Source: Pseudomonas rhodesiae
GTDB taxonomy: Bacteria > Pseudomonadota > Gammaproteobacteria > Pseudomonadales > Pseudomonadaceae
Length of the DNA: 64,000 bases
Assembly: GCF_007858255.1 (NCBI RefSeq)
Contig: NZ_VFEU01000002.1
Location: 452,179 to 516,178 of the forward strand
Reading direction: 5' to 3'
The translations under genes and the position numbers were made by a program. The notes under the pieces are model-generated. The model did not search any database. It saw nothing but the letters and a program-made list of their open reading frames with translations, and was not told the DNA's origin. Below are positions 47,821 to 56,572 of the stretch, one piece after another (within the stretch, counting starts at the first letter, position 1; each line of letters begins with the position of its first letter).

Positions 47821-47857
47821 GCCCCGATCCTGTCACGGCTGGATCGGGGCTTTTTTT
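47821..47857 (+). terminator. Strong rightward Rho-independent terminator
   Basis: Ten perfect base pairs GCCCCGATCC/GGATCGGGGC (47821-47830 with 47841-47850), then seven T. No rightward gene ends nearby (gbdR stops 570 bases earlier), so it may end gbdR read-through or an unrecognised small RNA, or protect the convergent cdh operon. Confidence 0.85.
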
Positions 47858-47860
47858 GCG

Positions 47861-48337
47861 CTATTTCTTCGGTGGCAAACCGATCACGCGTCCGAGCAGC
47901 GCCGGGGGCGGCAGGTCGGCTTGCTCGGTGCGAATGGCCGCGATTTTCTCCAGCGTCGCCTGGGTAAACGGCGCCGCGTGCGGCCCGGCCAGGTCGACGT
48001 GCAGCAGCATCTGTTCGTTGCCGGCCAGTGCCTGCTCATCCCCAACCCGATGCAGGCTGTGATACAGGTGCAGGCGCTTGGCGTCATGGGCGATCAGTTG
48101 GGTCTGCACTTGCACCTCGGCGCCGAGTTTCACTTCATGCAGGTAGTTCAGGTGCAACTCCAGAGTGAACAGCGAATGGCCGCTGGCTGCGCGGTTTTCG
48201 CTGTCCAGGCCGAGGGTGTCCATCAACGCGTCGGTGGCGTAGCTGAAGATCAGCAGGTAGAACGCGTCGCGCAGGTGGCCGTTGTAGTCCACCCAATCGG
48301 GCTGGATCTGTGTGGTGTAGGTGGTCAGTGCGGGCAT
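47861..48337 (-). CDS. cdhB: Thioesterase of carnitine catabolism (betainyl-CoA thioesterase)
   Basis: A 158-residue hot-dog-fold acyl-CoA thioesterase. The 4HBT-type motif is PDWVDYNGHLRDAFYLLIF with the catalytic Asp, followed by ELHLNYLHEVKLGAEVQV. The ATG at 48337 has GGAG eight bases upstream; a GTG nine bases earlier is less likely. In Pseudomonas carnitine degradation this enzyme hydrolyses betainyl-CoA to glycine betaine and CoA. It starts 13 bases after the cdhA stop. Confidence 0.85.
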   Translation of the reverse strand: MPALTTYTTQIQPDWVDYNGHLRDAFYLLIFSYATDALMDTLGLDSENRAASGHSLFTLELHLNYLHEVKLGAEVQVQTQLIAHDAKRLHLYHSLHRVGDEQALAGNEQMLLHVDLAGPHAAPFTQATLEKIAAIRTEQADLPPPALLGRVIGLPPKK

Positions 48338-48350
48338 TGTCTGCACTCCA

Positions 48351-49316
48351 TTATTCGGCGAAGGTCATGCCGTGCTTGGCTTTGGTGGTTTTCACCGCTT
48401 CGAGTACCGCCAGCAGGCAATCATCACGATAGCGCTCCAGCGCCGAAATGCTGTGGGTGCCCAGTTGAGCGCTGGTGCCATCGACCACGTCGTCGATCAA
48501 CTTGTCCGTCAGCTCCGGCGCCGGCAGGTAGGTCCACGGCAACTGCAACGCCGGGCCGAACTGGGCCATGAAGTGGCGCATGCCAGCATCGCCGCCGGCC
48601 AGGGTGTAGGTGAGGAAAGTGCCCATGAACGACCAGCGCAAGCCGGCGCCAAAACGGATTGCGTCGTCGATTTCGCCAGTGGTTGCCACGCCGTCGTTCA
48701 CCAGGTGCAGCGCCTCGCGCCATAAGGCTTCCAGCAAGCGGTCGGCGATAAAACCGGGGACTTCCTTGCGCACATGCAAGGGGCGCATGCCGAGGGATTC
48801 ATACACGGTGATCGCCGCCTGCACAGCCTCGGGCGCGGTGTGCTTGCCGCCGACCACTTCCACCAGCGGCAGCAGGTAGACCGGGTTGAACGGGTGGCCG
48901 ACCACGCAGCGTTCCGGGTGGGTCGAGCTCTCGTAGAACTCACTCGGCAACAGCCCTGAGGTACTCGAACCAATCAGCGCATCGGGCTTGGCCGCCGCAC
49001 TGATCTGGCTGTGCAGTTGCAGTTTCAACTCCAGACGTTCCGGGGCGCTTTCCTGGATAAAATCAGCGTCTTTTACGCAGTCTTCGATGGTGCTCACAAA
49101 GCGCAAGCGGTCCTGGGACGCGCCGGGCGCCAGGCCATTTTTTTCCAGGGCACCCCAAGCATTGGCCACGCGTTTGCGCAACGCGGCTTCGGCACCGGGC
49201 GCTGGGTCCCAGGCCACCACATCCAGCCCATGGGCCAGGGCGCGGGCCACCCAGCCGCTGCCGATAACGCCGCTGCCGAGGGCGGCGAAGGTTTTGATTT
49301 CAGTGATAAAGCGCAT
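48351..49316 (-). CDS. cdhA: L-carnitine dehydrogenase
   Basis: A 321-residue NAD-dependent dehydrogenase of the 3-hydroxyacyl-CoA dehydrogenase superfamily, oxidising L-carnitine to 3-dehydrocarnitine. The Rossmann motif is [20 protein letters not shown] (near residue 10). The substrate region has [33 protein letters not shown] and [11 protein letters not shown]. Length and context (cdhC upstream, cdhB downstream) separate it from fatty-acid enzymes. AGGA lies seven bases before the ATG. Confidence 0.93.
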   Translation of the reverse strand: MRFITEIKTFAALGSGVIGSGWVARALAHGLDVVAWDPAPGAEAALRKRVANAWGALEKNGLAPGASQDRLRFVSTIEDCVKDADFIQESAPERLELKLQLHSQISAAAKPDALIGSSTSGLLPSEFYESSTHPERCVVGHPFNPVYLLPLVEVVGGKHTAPEAVQAAITVYESLGMRPLHVRKEVPGFIADRLLEALWREALHLVNDGVATTGEIDDAIRFGAGLRWSFMGTFLTYTLAGGDAGMRHFMAQFGPALQLPWTYLPAPELTDKLIDDVVDGTSAQLGTHSISALERYRDDCLLAVLEAVKTTKAKHGMTFAE

Positions 49317-49423
49317 GGCGACGTCCTAAAGAGTTCAGTGATCCCTTGTGGAAGGGGCGGTGCGACGATTCGACTTGCCGCCGATGACGCTGAGTCAGCG
49401 ATATCTTCGGTACTGATCCACCG

Positions 49424-49449
49424 CTATCGGGGGCAAGCCCCCTCCCACA
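49424..49449. repeat. Single REP
   Basis: CTATCGGGGGCAAGCCCCCTC followed by CCAC, in the gap between cdhC and cdhA; a decayed partner may lie near 49350. Confidence 0.8.
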
Positions 49450-49473
49450 TATTTGATGAGGTTTTGGCGGGGG

Positions 49474-50361
49474 CTAGCCGCGCTTGGTGAGGCCCATCTT
49501 GATGCGACCCTCCGCCGGGGTCATGACCCGCGCGCCCAGGCGGCTGAGGATTTCGCCGGCGCGTTCGACCAGTTGGCCATTGGTGGCGAGCACGCCTTTG
49601 TCCAGCCACAGGTTGTCTTCCAAACCGACTCGCACGTTGCCGCCCAGCAACACCGCCTGTGCGGCCATCGGCATTTGCATGCGGCCGATGCCGAAGCCGG
49701 CCCACACTGCACCTGCCGGCAGGTTGTCGACCATGGCCTTCATGGTGGTGGTATCGGCCGGGGCGCCCCAAGGGATGCCCAGGCACAGTTGAAACAGCGG
49801 GTCGTCGAGCAGGCCTTCTTTGATCATCTGCTTGGCGAACCACAGGTGGCCGGTGTCGAAAATTTCCAGCTCGGCCTTTACGCCCAGTTCCTGGATACGT
49901 TTGGCGCCGGCACGCAGTTGTGCCGGGGTGGACACGTAAATGGTGTCGCCATCGCCGAAGTTCAGGGTGCCGCAGTCCAGGGTGCAGATTTCCGGCAATA
50001 ACTCTTCGACATGGGCCAGGCGCGTCAGCGGCCCGACCAGGTCGGTATTGGGGCCGAATTCCATCGGGCTCTCGCCGCCGCCGATCTCCAGGTCGCCGCC
50101 CATGCCGGCGGTAAGGTTGACGATGATGTCGATGTCAGCCTCGCGGATGCGCTCCATCACTTCGCGGTACAGGGCCACGTCGCGGCTGAATTTGCCGGTA
50201 TCGGGGTCGCGCACATGGCAGTGCACGACGGTAGCGCCGGCCTTGGCGGCTTCTACGGCGGCGGCCGCGATCTGTTTGGGGGTGACCGGCACGTGTGGGC
50301 TCTTGGCGGTCGTGTCGCCAGCACCGGTGAGTGCGCAGTTGATGATGACGTCGTGGTTCAT
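49474..50361 (-). CDS. cdhC: 3-dehydrocarnitine-cleaving enzyme (BKACE family)
   Basis: A 295-residue zinc-dependent beta-keto-acid cleavage enzyme. The N-terminal [20 protein letters not shown], the metal-binding pair in VVHCHVRDP, and [13 protein letters not shown] match the family. In carnitine degradation it transfers the cleaved part of 3-dehydrocarnitine to acetyl-CoA, giving betainyl-CoA and acetoacetate. It is read after caiX and before cdhA on the same strand. Confidence 0.93.
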   Translation of the reverse strand: MNHDVIINCALTGAGDTTAKSPHVPVTPKQIAAAAVEAAKAGATVVHCHVRDPDTGKFSRDVALYREVMERIREADIDIIVNLTAGMGGDLEIGGGESPMEFGPNTDLVGPLTRLAHVEELLPEICTLDCGTLNFGDGDTIYVSTPAQLRAGAKRIQELGVKAELEIFDTGHLWFAKQMIKEGLLDDPLFQLCLGIPWGAPADTTTMKAMVDNLPAGAVWAGFGIGRMQMPMAAQAVLLGGNVRVGLEDNLWLDKGVLATNGQLVERAGEILSRLGARVMTPAEGRIKMGLTKRG

Positions 50362-50436
50362 GGGGCAGGTTCCTTACAGGCGTGGTGATGCCGTTCGCGG
50401 TCGGTAATGACCGCGAAACGGTGGTTCGGAAAAAGC

Positions 50437-51381
50437 TTATTTGCTGGTGAGTTGCAGGTTGGCCGCCGCCGGTTTGCCGTCGAAGGTGGTCACACCTTCC
50501 AGCCAGCGCGCCTGGTCCTGCGGGTGGTCCTTGAGCCACTGCCGGGCTGATTCCAGGGCGTCTTTGTGGTCAAGCAACGGCTGCATCATGCGGCTCTCAT
50601 CGGCGGCGGTGAAGGTCAGGTTGGTCAGCAGTTTGTGCACGTTGGGGCACTGTTCGGCGTAGTTCGGCGACGTCACTGTCCATACCGTGGCCATGCCTTC
50701 GTTCGGGCCCAGGGCGTCGTCGCTGCCGGTGAGGTAGGTCATGGCAATGTTGACGTTCATCGGATGCGGCGCCCAGCCGAAGAACACCACGGCTTCCTTG
50801 CGGCGCACCGCGCGGTCGACGGCGGCGAGCATGCCGGCCTCGCTGGATTCCACCAACTGGAACTTGCCGAGGCCGAACTGGTTCTTGGCGATCATCGCCT
50901 TGATCTGGGTGTTGGCGCCGGAGCCGGGTTCGATGCCGTAGATCTTGCCGCCCAGCTCCTTCTCGAACTTGGCGATGTCGGCAAAGGTTTTCAGGCCTTT
51001 CTCGGCCAGGTAGCTCGGCACCGCGAGGGTGGCGCGGGCGTCTTCCAGGCTGGGCTTGTCGAGGACTTTGACCTGCTTGGCGTCAACGAACGGGGTGATG
51101 GTCTGGGTCATCAACGGGTTCCAGTAGCCGAGGAACAGGTCCAGGCGCTGGTCGCGGATGCCGGCGAAGATGATTTGCTGGGAAGCGCTGGTTTGCTTGG
51201 TGGTGTAGCCGAGGCCATCGAGCAGCACTTGGGTCATGGCGCTGGTGGCGATCACATCGGTCCAGTTCACCACGCCCATGCGCACGTTCTTGCAAGAGGC
51301 GGCATCGGCCGCGAGAACGCTGGTGCTCAAGATGGCGCTGGCGCTGAGTGCGAACACGCAGCGGCGGATCAGTCGGTTCAT
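50437..51381 (-). CDS. caiX: Carnitine-binding periplasmic protein
   Basis: A 314-residue binding protein with signal peptide (MNRLIRRCVFALSASAILST, then SVLAADAA). The mature part is a ChoX relative: CKNVRMGVVNWTDVIATSAM, LDLFLGYWNPLMTQ, FFGWAPHPMN and LTGSDDALGPN. In P. aeruginosa CaiX delivers carnitine to the shared CbcVW membrane parts, encoded here at 40.6-42.6 kb; no permease or ATPase is adjacent to caiX. Start at 51381 begins the signal; the longer frame to 51576 is rejected. It heads the leftward caiX-cdhC-cdhA-cdhB group. Confidence 0.92.
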   Translation of the reverse strand: MNRLIRRCVFALSASAILSTSVLAADAASCKNVRMGVVNWTDVIATSAMTQVLLDGLGYTTKQTSASQQIIFAGIRDQRLDLFLGYWNPLMTQTITPFVDAKQVKVLDKPSLEDARATLAVPSYLAEKGLKTFADIAKFEKELGGKIYGIEPGSGANTQIKAMIAKNQFGLGKFQLVESSEAGMLAAVDRAVRRKEAVVFFGWAPHPMNVNIAMTYLTGSDDALGPNEGMATVWTVTSPNYAEQCPNVHKLLTNLTFTAADESRMMQPLLDHKDALESARQWLKDHPQDQARWLEGVTTFDGKPAAANLQLTSK

Positions 51382-51477
51382 GGTGGAGCCCTCGGCAGGT
51401 TGTTGTTGTGGTTGCCGGTGTCTTTGTGCACCGTGACGCCACGTTACGCAGCTTGTAGGGCGACAAAACGCACGGCG

Positions 51478-51509
51478 GCGACCGACTCTTGCACTGCAGC
51501 GACCTGACC
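51478..51509. promoter_or_regulatory. 21-bp-spaced direct repeat, candidate CdhR site
   Basis: GCGACCGACTCT at 51478 and GCGACCTGACCC at 51499, with a further GCGAC at 51460. This spacing in the divergent caiX/cdhR gap fits an AraC-family activator. Confidence 0.45.
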
Positions 51510-51574
51510 CCTTGAATCCACCTCTGAACGGGAGTATCACAGTGCCACGCTGGCCGTCCGATGAGAGCGCCACC

Positions 51575-52519
51575 ATGTCCCAGGATGTCTACTTTTTGCT
51601 GATGCCGGGTTTCTCGGCGATGGGCTTTATCTCGGCCCTTGAGCCGCTGCGGGTGGCCAACCGTTTTCGCGGCGAGCTGTACCGCTGGCATGTACTGAGC
51701 GCCGACGGCGGTGCGGTACTGGCGAGCAACGGCATGTCAGTCAACGCCGACGCCGCGTTGGAACCGCTGAAAAAGGGCACCACCCTGCTGGTGGTCGCCG
51801 GTTTCGAGCCTCTGCAGTTCGCTACGCCCGCACTGGAACAGTGGCTGCGCCGTCTCGATCACGATGGCGTGACGCTGGGCGGTATCGACACCGGCGCCTG
51901 TGTGTTGGCCCAAGCCGGTCTGCTCGACGGCCATCGCGTGACCCTGCACTGGGAAGCCATCGACGCCTTCAAAGAGTCCTATCCGCACCTGGCGGTAACC
52001 CAAGAGCTGTTCGAAATCGACCGCCGCCGCATCACCTGTGCCGGTGGCACCGCCTCCATCGACCTGATGCTCGACCTGATCGCCCAGGCCCACGGCGCCG
52101 ACCTGGCGATTCAGGTGTCCGAACAGTTTGTGCTCGGCCGCATTCGCCCACGCAAAGACCACCAGCGCATGCAGATCGCCACGCGCTACGGCATCAACAA
52201 TCAGAAACTGGTGCAAGTGATCGGCGAGATGGAACAGCACACCGAACCGCCCCTGAGCACCCTCGCCTTAGCTGAGGCGATCAAGGTCACCCGGCGCCAG
52301 TTGGAGCGCCTGTTCCGCCTGCATCTGAACGACACCCCGAGCAATTTCTACCTGGGCCTGCGCCTGGAAAAAGCCCGGCAACTCCTGCGCCAGAGCGGTT
52401 TGAGCGTGCTGGAAGTGAGCATTGCCTGCGGGTTTGAATCGCCGTCGTATTTCACGCGCAGTTACCGGGCGCGGTTTGCCAAATGCCCCAGGGAGGATCG
52501 GCGACGGGAGCCGGTTTGA
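51575..52519 (+). CDS. cdhR: CdhR, AraC-family activator of carnitine catabolism
   Basis: A 314-residue regulator with the same plan as GbdR: a DJ-1/PfpI-like sensing domain beginning MSQDVYFLLMPGFSAMGFIS and including IDTGACVLAQAGLLDG, then an AraC DNA-binding domain (STLALAEAIKVTRRQLERLF, LSVLEVSIACGFESPSYFTR). It activates caiX and the cdh genes with carnitine as inducer in Pseudomonas. The ATG at 51575 is preferred; an in-frame upstream ATG at 51512 would add 21 unconserved residues. It is divergent from caiX. Confidence 0.9.
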   Translation: MSQDVYFLLMPGFSAMGFISALEPLRVANRFRGELYRWHVLSADGGAVLASNGMSVNADAALEPLKKGTTLLVVAGFEPLQFATPALEQWLRRLDHDGVTLGGIDTGACVLAQAGLLDGHRVTLHWEAIDAFKESYPHLAVTQELFEIDRRRITCAGGTASIDLMLDLIAQAHGADLAIQVSEQFVLGRIRPRKDHQRMQIATRYGINNQKLVQVIGEMEQHTEPPLSTLALAEAIKVTRRQLERLFRLHLNDTPSNFYLGLRLEKARQLLRQSGLSVLEVSIACGFESPSYFTRSYRARFAKCPREDRRREPV

Positions 52520-52561
52520 CGGGCAATTATAGTTGATTATACTCAAGACTATAATTTATAG
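52516..52561 (+). promoter_or_regulatory. Sigma-70 promoter with palindrome before the orphan ATPase
   Basis: -35 TTGACG (52516-52521, overlapping the cdhR stop), 16-base spacer, -10 TATACT (52538-52543). CTATAATTTATAG (52549-52561), a palindrome around a single central T, covers the expected transcription start and could be an operator. Confidence 0.6.
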
Positions 52562-52586
52562 CCGTTTCAATAATTTGGTATAAGCC

Positions 52587-53765
52587 ATGTCCAAGCTCAG
52601 CGGTTTTGTGTTCCGCCGTCCCGCGCTGGCCAGCAGCATTGCCGATGGCCTGGTGGGCGCCGGCCTTCAGGATTTCACCTCTGGCCTGTTCCTCGCCGCC
52701 CCACGTCGCACTGGTAAAAGTACGTTCTTGCGCGAAGACCTGATCCCGGAGTGCCAACTGCGCGGTTGGCTCACCGTGTATGTGGATCTGTGGGCCGACA
52801 AAGAAAAAGATCCCGCGGAGTTGATCGCCAGCGCCATTGCCGCCGCGCTTGCGCCCTACGAAAAGGGCATTCGCAAGCTGGCCAAGAACCTTGGCATCGA
52901 AAGGTTGAGTTTTCTGCGGACCCTGTCCTGGGACTTCAGCAAGCCGCAATTGCCGGTGGGCGCAACTTTGACCCAGGCATTGGAGTTGCTCCACCACGCG
53001 GCGGAAAAACCCGTCGTGCTGGTGATCGATGAAGCCCAGCATGCCTTGACCAGCGATTCGGGGATCAACGCCATGTTCGCGCTCAAGGCCGCCCGGGATC
53101 AGCTCAACCAAGGGCGTGACGAGGAGGGCAGCGGCCTGCATTTAGTCTTTACCGGTTCCAATCGCGACAAGCTGGCCTATCTGGTATTGGGGAAAAGCCA
53201 GCCGTTTTTTGGCTCCAGCATCACGCCGTTTCCACTGCTGGGCAAAGCCTTCACTCAGGCCTACACCGCACACCTCAACGCGAACCTGGCCCCGACCAAC
53301 CAATTCAACGCCGCCGATATCGATGAAGCCTTCGAGTTGGTCGGCCGCCGACCCGAGATGCTGCGTACGATCATCGGTGAAGTAGCGCTGGAGCTGGGCG
53401 AGGCCAGCAACTTGGGCCAGTTGCTGCACAGTCGCGCCGAACTGCTGCGCGCAGGTGTATGGACCGAATTCGAAAGCGCCTGGAACGCCCTGACCATCCC
53501 GCAACGCGCCGTCTTGCAGGTGATGGTGGAACGCTCGCTGAACAACGAACCTTTCGCGCCGTTTACCGACAGCACCCTCACCGCAGTCAGCAAGGCGTTG
53601 GAGGACATGGGCAGTGACGTAGTGCCGGGCACCCAGACCATCCAGGCCTGCATCGATGCCCTGCGCGACAAGGAACTGGTGTGGAAATCGGGTCGGGGCG
53701 GGTATGCCCTGGAGGACAAGTCGTTCGGGGATTGGCTGCTGTACAAGCGCCATACCCCCCACTAA
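52587..53765 (+). CDS. Orphan AAA/STAND-type ATPase
   Basis: A 392-residue soluble protein. Walker A is AAPRRTGKSTFLRED (near residue 40), Walker B PVVLVIDEAQHAL (near residue 150), and a sensor-like LHLVFTGSNRDKLAYL follows. The C-terminal third includes a winged-helix-like region (LTIPQRAVLQVMVE, then LRDKELVWKSGRGGYALED). This is the layout of archaeal-type and STAND-like ATPases whose roles are mostly unknown. It has its own AT-rich promoter and interrupts the carnitine-betaine block between cdhR and the dgc operon. No partner gene is adjacent. A regulatory, DNA-binding or defence role cannot be decided from sequence. Confidence 0.75.
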   Translation: MSKLSGFVFRRPALASSIADGLVGAGLQDFTSGLFLAAPRRTGKSTFLREDLIPECQLRGWLTVYVDLWADKEKDPAELIASAIAAALAPYEKGIRKLAKNLGIERLSFLRTLSWDFSKPQLPVGATLTQALELLHHAAEKPVVLVIDEAQHALTSDSGINAMFALKAARDQLNQGRDEEGSGLHLVFTGSNRDKLAYLVLGKSQPFFGSSITPFPLLGKAFTQAYTAHLNANLAPTNQFNAADIDEAFELVGRRPEMLRTIIGEVALELGEASNLGQLLHSRAELLRAGVWTEFESAWNALTIPQRAVLQVMVERSLNNEPFAPFTDSTLTAVSKALEDMGSDVVPGTQTIQACIDALRDKELVWKSGRGGYALEDKSFGDWLLYKRHTPH

Positions 53766-53782
53766 AAACAACACACATCCAA

Positions 53783-53871
53783 TGTGGGAGAGGGCTTGCC
53801 CCCGATAGCGGTGGGTCAGCCAAAGCGGTATCAACTGACAGTCCGTCATCGGGGGCAAGCCCCCTCCCACA
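53783..53871. repeat. REPIN
   Basis: GTGGGAGAGGGCTTGCCCCC and its inverse around a loop containing CAACTGACAGTCCG, a loop shared with the REPIN at 58.65 kb. Lies between convergent genes. Confidence 0.9.
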
Positions 53872-53890
53872 TTGGATTTTTCGGCGGGGC

Positions 53891-54307
53891 TTATTTCTTC
53901 AGCAGTGCCGAGCACGCCGCCTTGAACGCCTCATGCTGATACTTGTTCAGCGTCGCGGGCAGTTCAAAGTTGTGTTTCTTGTTCTGCGCATTGATGGTCT
54001 GGGGCGACAGCAGCGTCACTTCCACACCGTCGAGCAACTGAAACACCCCCTCGATCTTGAACGTCGTCGGCCCACCGGCGAATTCACCTTTTTTGCTGCG
54101 TTTCTTGATGGCGATGCGGGTGATGGCATTGTCCTGCACAAATGCCTTCACCTGCGCGGCGAAGGCTTTGACGTTCGCCGCCTCGTCGTCATCTTCCAGA
54201 GCGATTTTTTTGGTGGCCAGGGCGACATGGGTCAGCGCCTGGTTGTCGAGGGAAGCGACTGCGATGATGGCTTCGCTGCCTTTGATTTCGATGCCGCAGA
54301 GGGTCAT
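53891..54307 (-). CDS. DUF3010 family protein
   Basis: A 138-residue soluble protein beginning MTLCGIEIKGSEAIIAVASL, with ITRIAIKKRSKKGEFAGGPT in the middle. The N-terminal strand pattern recalls an RNase H-like start. Conserved in gammaproteobacteria as DUF3010; function unknown. It is convergent with the ATPase gene and about 40 bases downstream of the LprI-like gene. Confidence 0.75.
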   Translation of the reverse strand: MTLCGIEIKGSEAIIAVASLDNQALTHVALATKKIALEDDDEAANVKAFAAQVKAFVQDNAITRIAIKKRSKKGEFAGGPTTFKIEGVFQLLDGVEVTLLSPQTINAQNKKHNFELPATLNKYQHEAFKAACSALLKK

Positions 54308-54348
54308 GAATGGCCTTGGTCAGATTAAAAAGTGGCGGCGATTGTCGC

Positions 54349-54750
54349 TTATTCCTGCCCGATCGACTCCAAAAACTCCGACCGTTCATCACTCATCCGC
54401 GCCAGGCAGTCGTTCTGCGCAATCGCGTAGTCCCTGGTGCCGGGCTTGGCGGGGAAGGTGTCCACGGCGCAGTCGGCATCCCGCAGTTTTTCCCACTTTT
54501 GCTGGGCGTCCTTCAGACGAGCGGTAATGTCGGCCAGTTGGGTCTTGTTGCTGCCGTAGGTCGAACCCATGCGTTCGAGCAGGCTCTGGTAGTTGTCCTT
54601 GAGCAATTGCTCGGCGGTGGTCTTGTTATAGGTGGCGCATTCCAGGGTTTGTTTGTCGTTCTCGATGCCGTCGCAGGGCGTGCTGTCGGTGTCTTCGGCT
54701 GCGTGGACGCCGGTTGCGATGAGTGCCAAAGCCAGGAAAATCGATTTCAT
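54349..54750 (-). CDS. LprI/DUF1311-type secreted protein
   Basis: A 133-residue protein with signal peptide MKSIFLALALIATGVHA. The mature part has four cysteines (STPCDGIEN, LECATYNK, DADCAVDT, QNDCLARM) and a central helix WEKLRDADC. This is the LprI/DUF1311 pattern, some members of which inhibit lysozyme. It is divergent from the dipeptidase gene; about 220 bp separate them. Confidence 0.78.
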   Translation of the reverse strand: MKSIFLALALIATGVHAAEDTDSTPCDGIENDKQTLECATYNKTTAEQLLKDNYQSLLERMGSTYGSNKTQLADITARLKDAQQKWEKLRDADCAVDTFPAKPGTRDYAIAQNDCLARMSDERSEFLESIGQE

Positions 54751-54839
54751 TGCGCCGTCTCATATCAGTGGATGGCCGAATTCTGGCTCAAGCGTAAGAC
54801 AAAGAACAGCCACCCGTCTGACGCGTCTGCATAGCCTTT

Positions 54840-54882
54840 GTCGTGGATTGACGCTTTCGGCAATTCCCCTGTCGTTTTTGCA
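54840..54882. promoter_or_regulatory. GTCGT half-sites before the dipeptidase-dgc operon
   Basis: GTCGTGGATTGA at 54840 and GTCGTTTTTGCA at 54871, 31 bp (three helical turns) apart. They share GTCGT with the 21-bp repeats before choX, so they may be GbdR contacts. Weak evidence. Confidence 0.3.
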
Positions 54883-54969
54883 CCGGGTCCGTTCAGTCCC
54901 TGGGCATATGCTGGCCCCAAAGCGCCGGCAGACGATTCGGCGCATGAATCGCCAATAAGGGGACGCCTG

Positions 54970-55947
54970 ATGAGCCCAGCCGAATTGCACGCCGACAGCA
55001 TCGTTATCGACGGGCTGATTATTGCCAAGTGGAACCGCGACCTGTTCGAGGACATGCGCAAAGGTGGCCTCACTGCCGCCAACTGCACCGTGTCGGTGTG
55101 GGAAGGCTTCCAGGCCACGATCAATAACATCGTGGCCAGCCAGACCCTGATCCGCGAGAACAGCGACCTGGTGATCCCGGTAAAAACCACCGCCGATATC
55201 CGCAAAGCTAAAGAACAAGGCAAGACCGGCATCATCTTTGGCTTTCAGAACGCCCATGCGTTCGAAGACCAGCTCGGCTACGTGGAGATCTTCAAGCAGC
55301 TCGGCGTGGGCGTGGTGCAGATGTGCTACAACACCCAGAACCTGGTGGGCACCGGGTGCTACGAGCGCGATGGCGGCCTGTCGGGCTTCGGCCGTGAGAT
55401 CGTCGGCGAGATGAACCGCGTCGGCATCATGTGCGACCTGTCCCACGTCGGCTCCAAGACCAGCGAAGAAGTCATCCTCGAATCGAAAAAGCCGGTGTGC
55501 TACTCCCACTGCCTGCCGTCCGGCCTGAAAGAGCACCCGCGCAACAAGTCCGATGAAGAATTGAAGTTCATCGCCGACCATGGCGGTTTCGTCGGCGTGA
55601 CCATGTTCGCGCCGTTCCTGGCCAAGGGCATCGACTCGACCATCGACGACTACGCCGAAGCCATCGAATACACCATGAATATCGTCGGCGAAGACGCCAT
55701 CGGCATCGGCACCGACTTCACCCAGGGCCATGGCCAGGATTTCTTTGAAATGCTGACCCACGACAAAGGCTACGCCCGCCGCCTGACCAGCTTCGGCAAG
55801 ATCATTAACCCGCTGGGCATCCGCACCGTGGGCGAGTTCCCCAACCTCACCGAGACCCTGCTCAAGCGCGGCCACAGCGAGCGCGTGGTGCGCAAGATCA
55901 TGGGCGAAAACTGGGTCAACGTCCTTAAAGACGTGTGGGGCGAATAA
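54970..55947 (+). CDS. Membrane dipeptidase family protein (peptidase M19)
   Basis: A 325-residue enzyme of the renal-dipeptidase family. It starts MSPAELHADSIVIDGLIIAK at 54970 with AAGGGG upstream. Segments include the metal-binding CDLSHVGSKTSEEVILESKK followed by CYSHCLPSG, and AIGIGTDFTQGHGQ. M19 proteins are zinc amidohydrolases; the first-position HxD-type metal site appears as IDGLI, which is less standard, so activity on dipeptides is uncertain. In Pseudomonas this gene heads the operon with dgcA and dgcB and belongs to the GbdR regulon, hinting at a role in processing betaine-related compounds. Confidence 0.85.
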   Translation: MSPAELHADSIVIDGLIIAKWNRDLFEDMRKGGLTAANCTVSVWEGFQATINNIVASQTLIRENSDLVIPVKTTADIRKAKEQGKTGIIFGFQNAHAFEDQLGYVEIFKQLGVGVVQMCYNTQNLVGTGCYERDGGLSGFGREIVGEMNRVGIMCDLSHVGSKTSEEVILESKKPVCYSHCLPSGLKEHPRNKSDEELKFIADHGGFVGVTMFAPFLAKGIDSTIDDYAEAIEYTMNIVGEDAIGIGTDFTQGHGQDFFEMLTHDKGYARRLTSFGKIINPLGIRTVGEFPNLTETLLKRGHSERVVRKIMGENWVNVLKDVWGE

Positions 55948-56025
55948 GCCGCCGCTCTCCTCATCCTTAACCCGTCGCCCTCCGCGCGACGGGCATCAAC
56001 ACGAATTTTCTGGAGTTAAGTTTCC

Positions 56026-56556
56026 ATGGCCAAGATCGCCCCGCAATTGCCTATCGAAGTCGACAGCGAAACCGGTGTCTGGACCTCCGACGCCTTGCCG
56101 ATGCTGTATGTGCCGCGTCATTTCTTCGTCAACAACCACATGGGCATCGAAGAAGTGCTGGGCGCCGAAGCCTATGCCGAGATCCTCTACAAAGCCGGCT
56201 ACAAATCCGCCTGGCATTGGTGCGAAAAAGAAGCCGAATGCCATGGCCTGGAAGGCGTCGCGGTGTTCGAGCACTACATGAAGCGCCTGTCGCAACGCGG
56301 CTGGGGCCTGTTCAAGATCCAAGACATCGACCTCGACAAGGGCACCGCCAGCGTCAAGCTGGAACACTCGGCGTTCGTCTACGTGTACGGCAAGGTCGGG
56401 CGCAAGGTCGATTACATGTTCACCGGCTGGTTCGCCGGGGCCATGGATCAGATTCTGCAAGCGCGCGGCAGCAGCCTGCGCACCGTCGCCGAGCAAGTCT
56501 ACGGCGGCTCCGAAGAAGGCCACGACGACGGCCTGTTCACCGTCAAGCCGTTGTAA
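56026..56556 (+). CDS. DUF5943/4-vinyl-reductase-like protein of the dgc operon
   Basis: A 176-residue soluble protein. The segments LPMLYVPRHFFVNNHMGIEE, GYKSAWHWCEKEAECHGLEG and KVDYMFTGWFAGAMDQI recall the V4R (XylR N-terminal) fold, a small-molecule-binding domain. It lies between the dipeptidase gene (78 bp upstream) and dgcA (16 bp downstream) and is probably co-transcribed with both. It has the same place as a DUF5943 gene in P. aeruginosa. Function in dimethylglycine breakdown is not known. Confidence 0.78.
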   Translation: MAKIAPQLPIEVDSETGVWTSDALPMLYVPRHFFVNNHMGIEEVLGAEAYAEILYKAGYKSAWHWCEKEAECHGLEGVAVFEHYMKRLSQRGWGLFKIQDIDLDKGTASVKLEHSAFVYVYGKVGRKVDYMFTGWFAGAMDQILQARGSSLRTVAEQVYGGSEEGHDDGLFTVKPL

Positions 56557-56572
56557 GTCGAGGAACCCTGCC

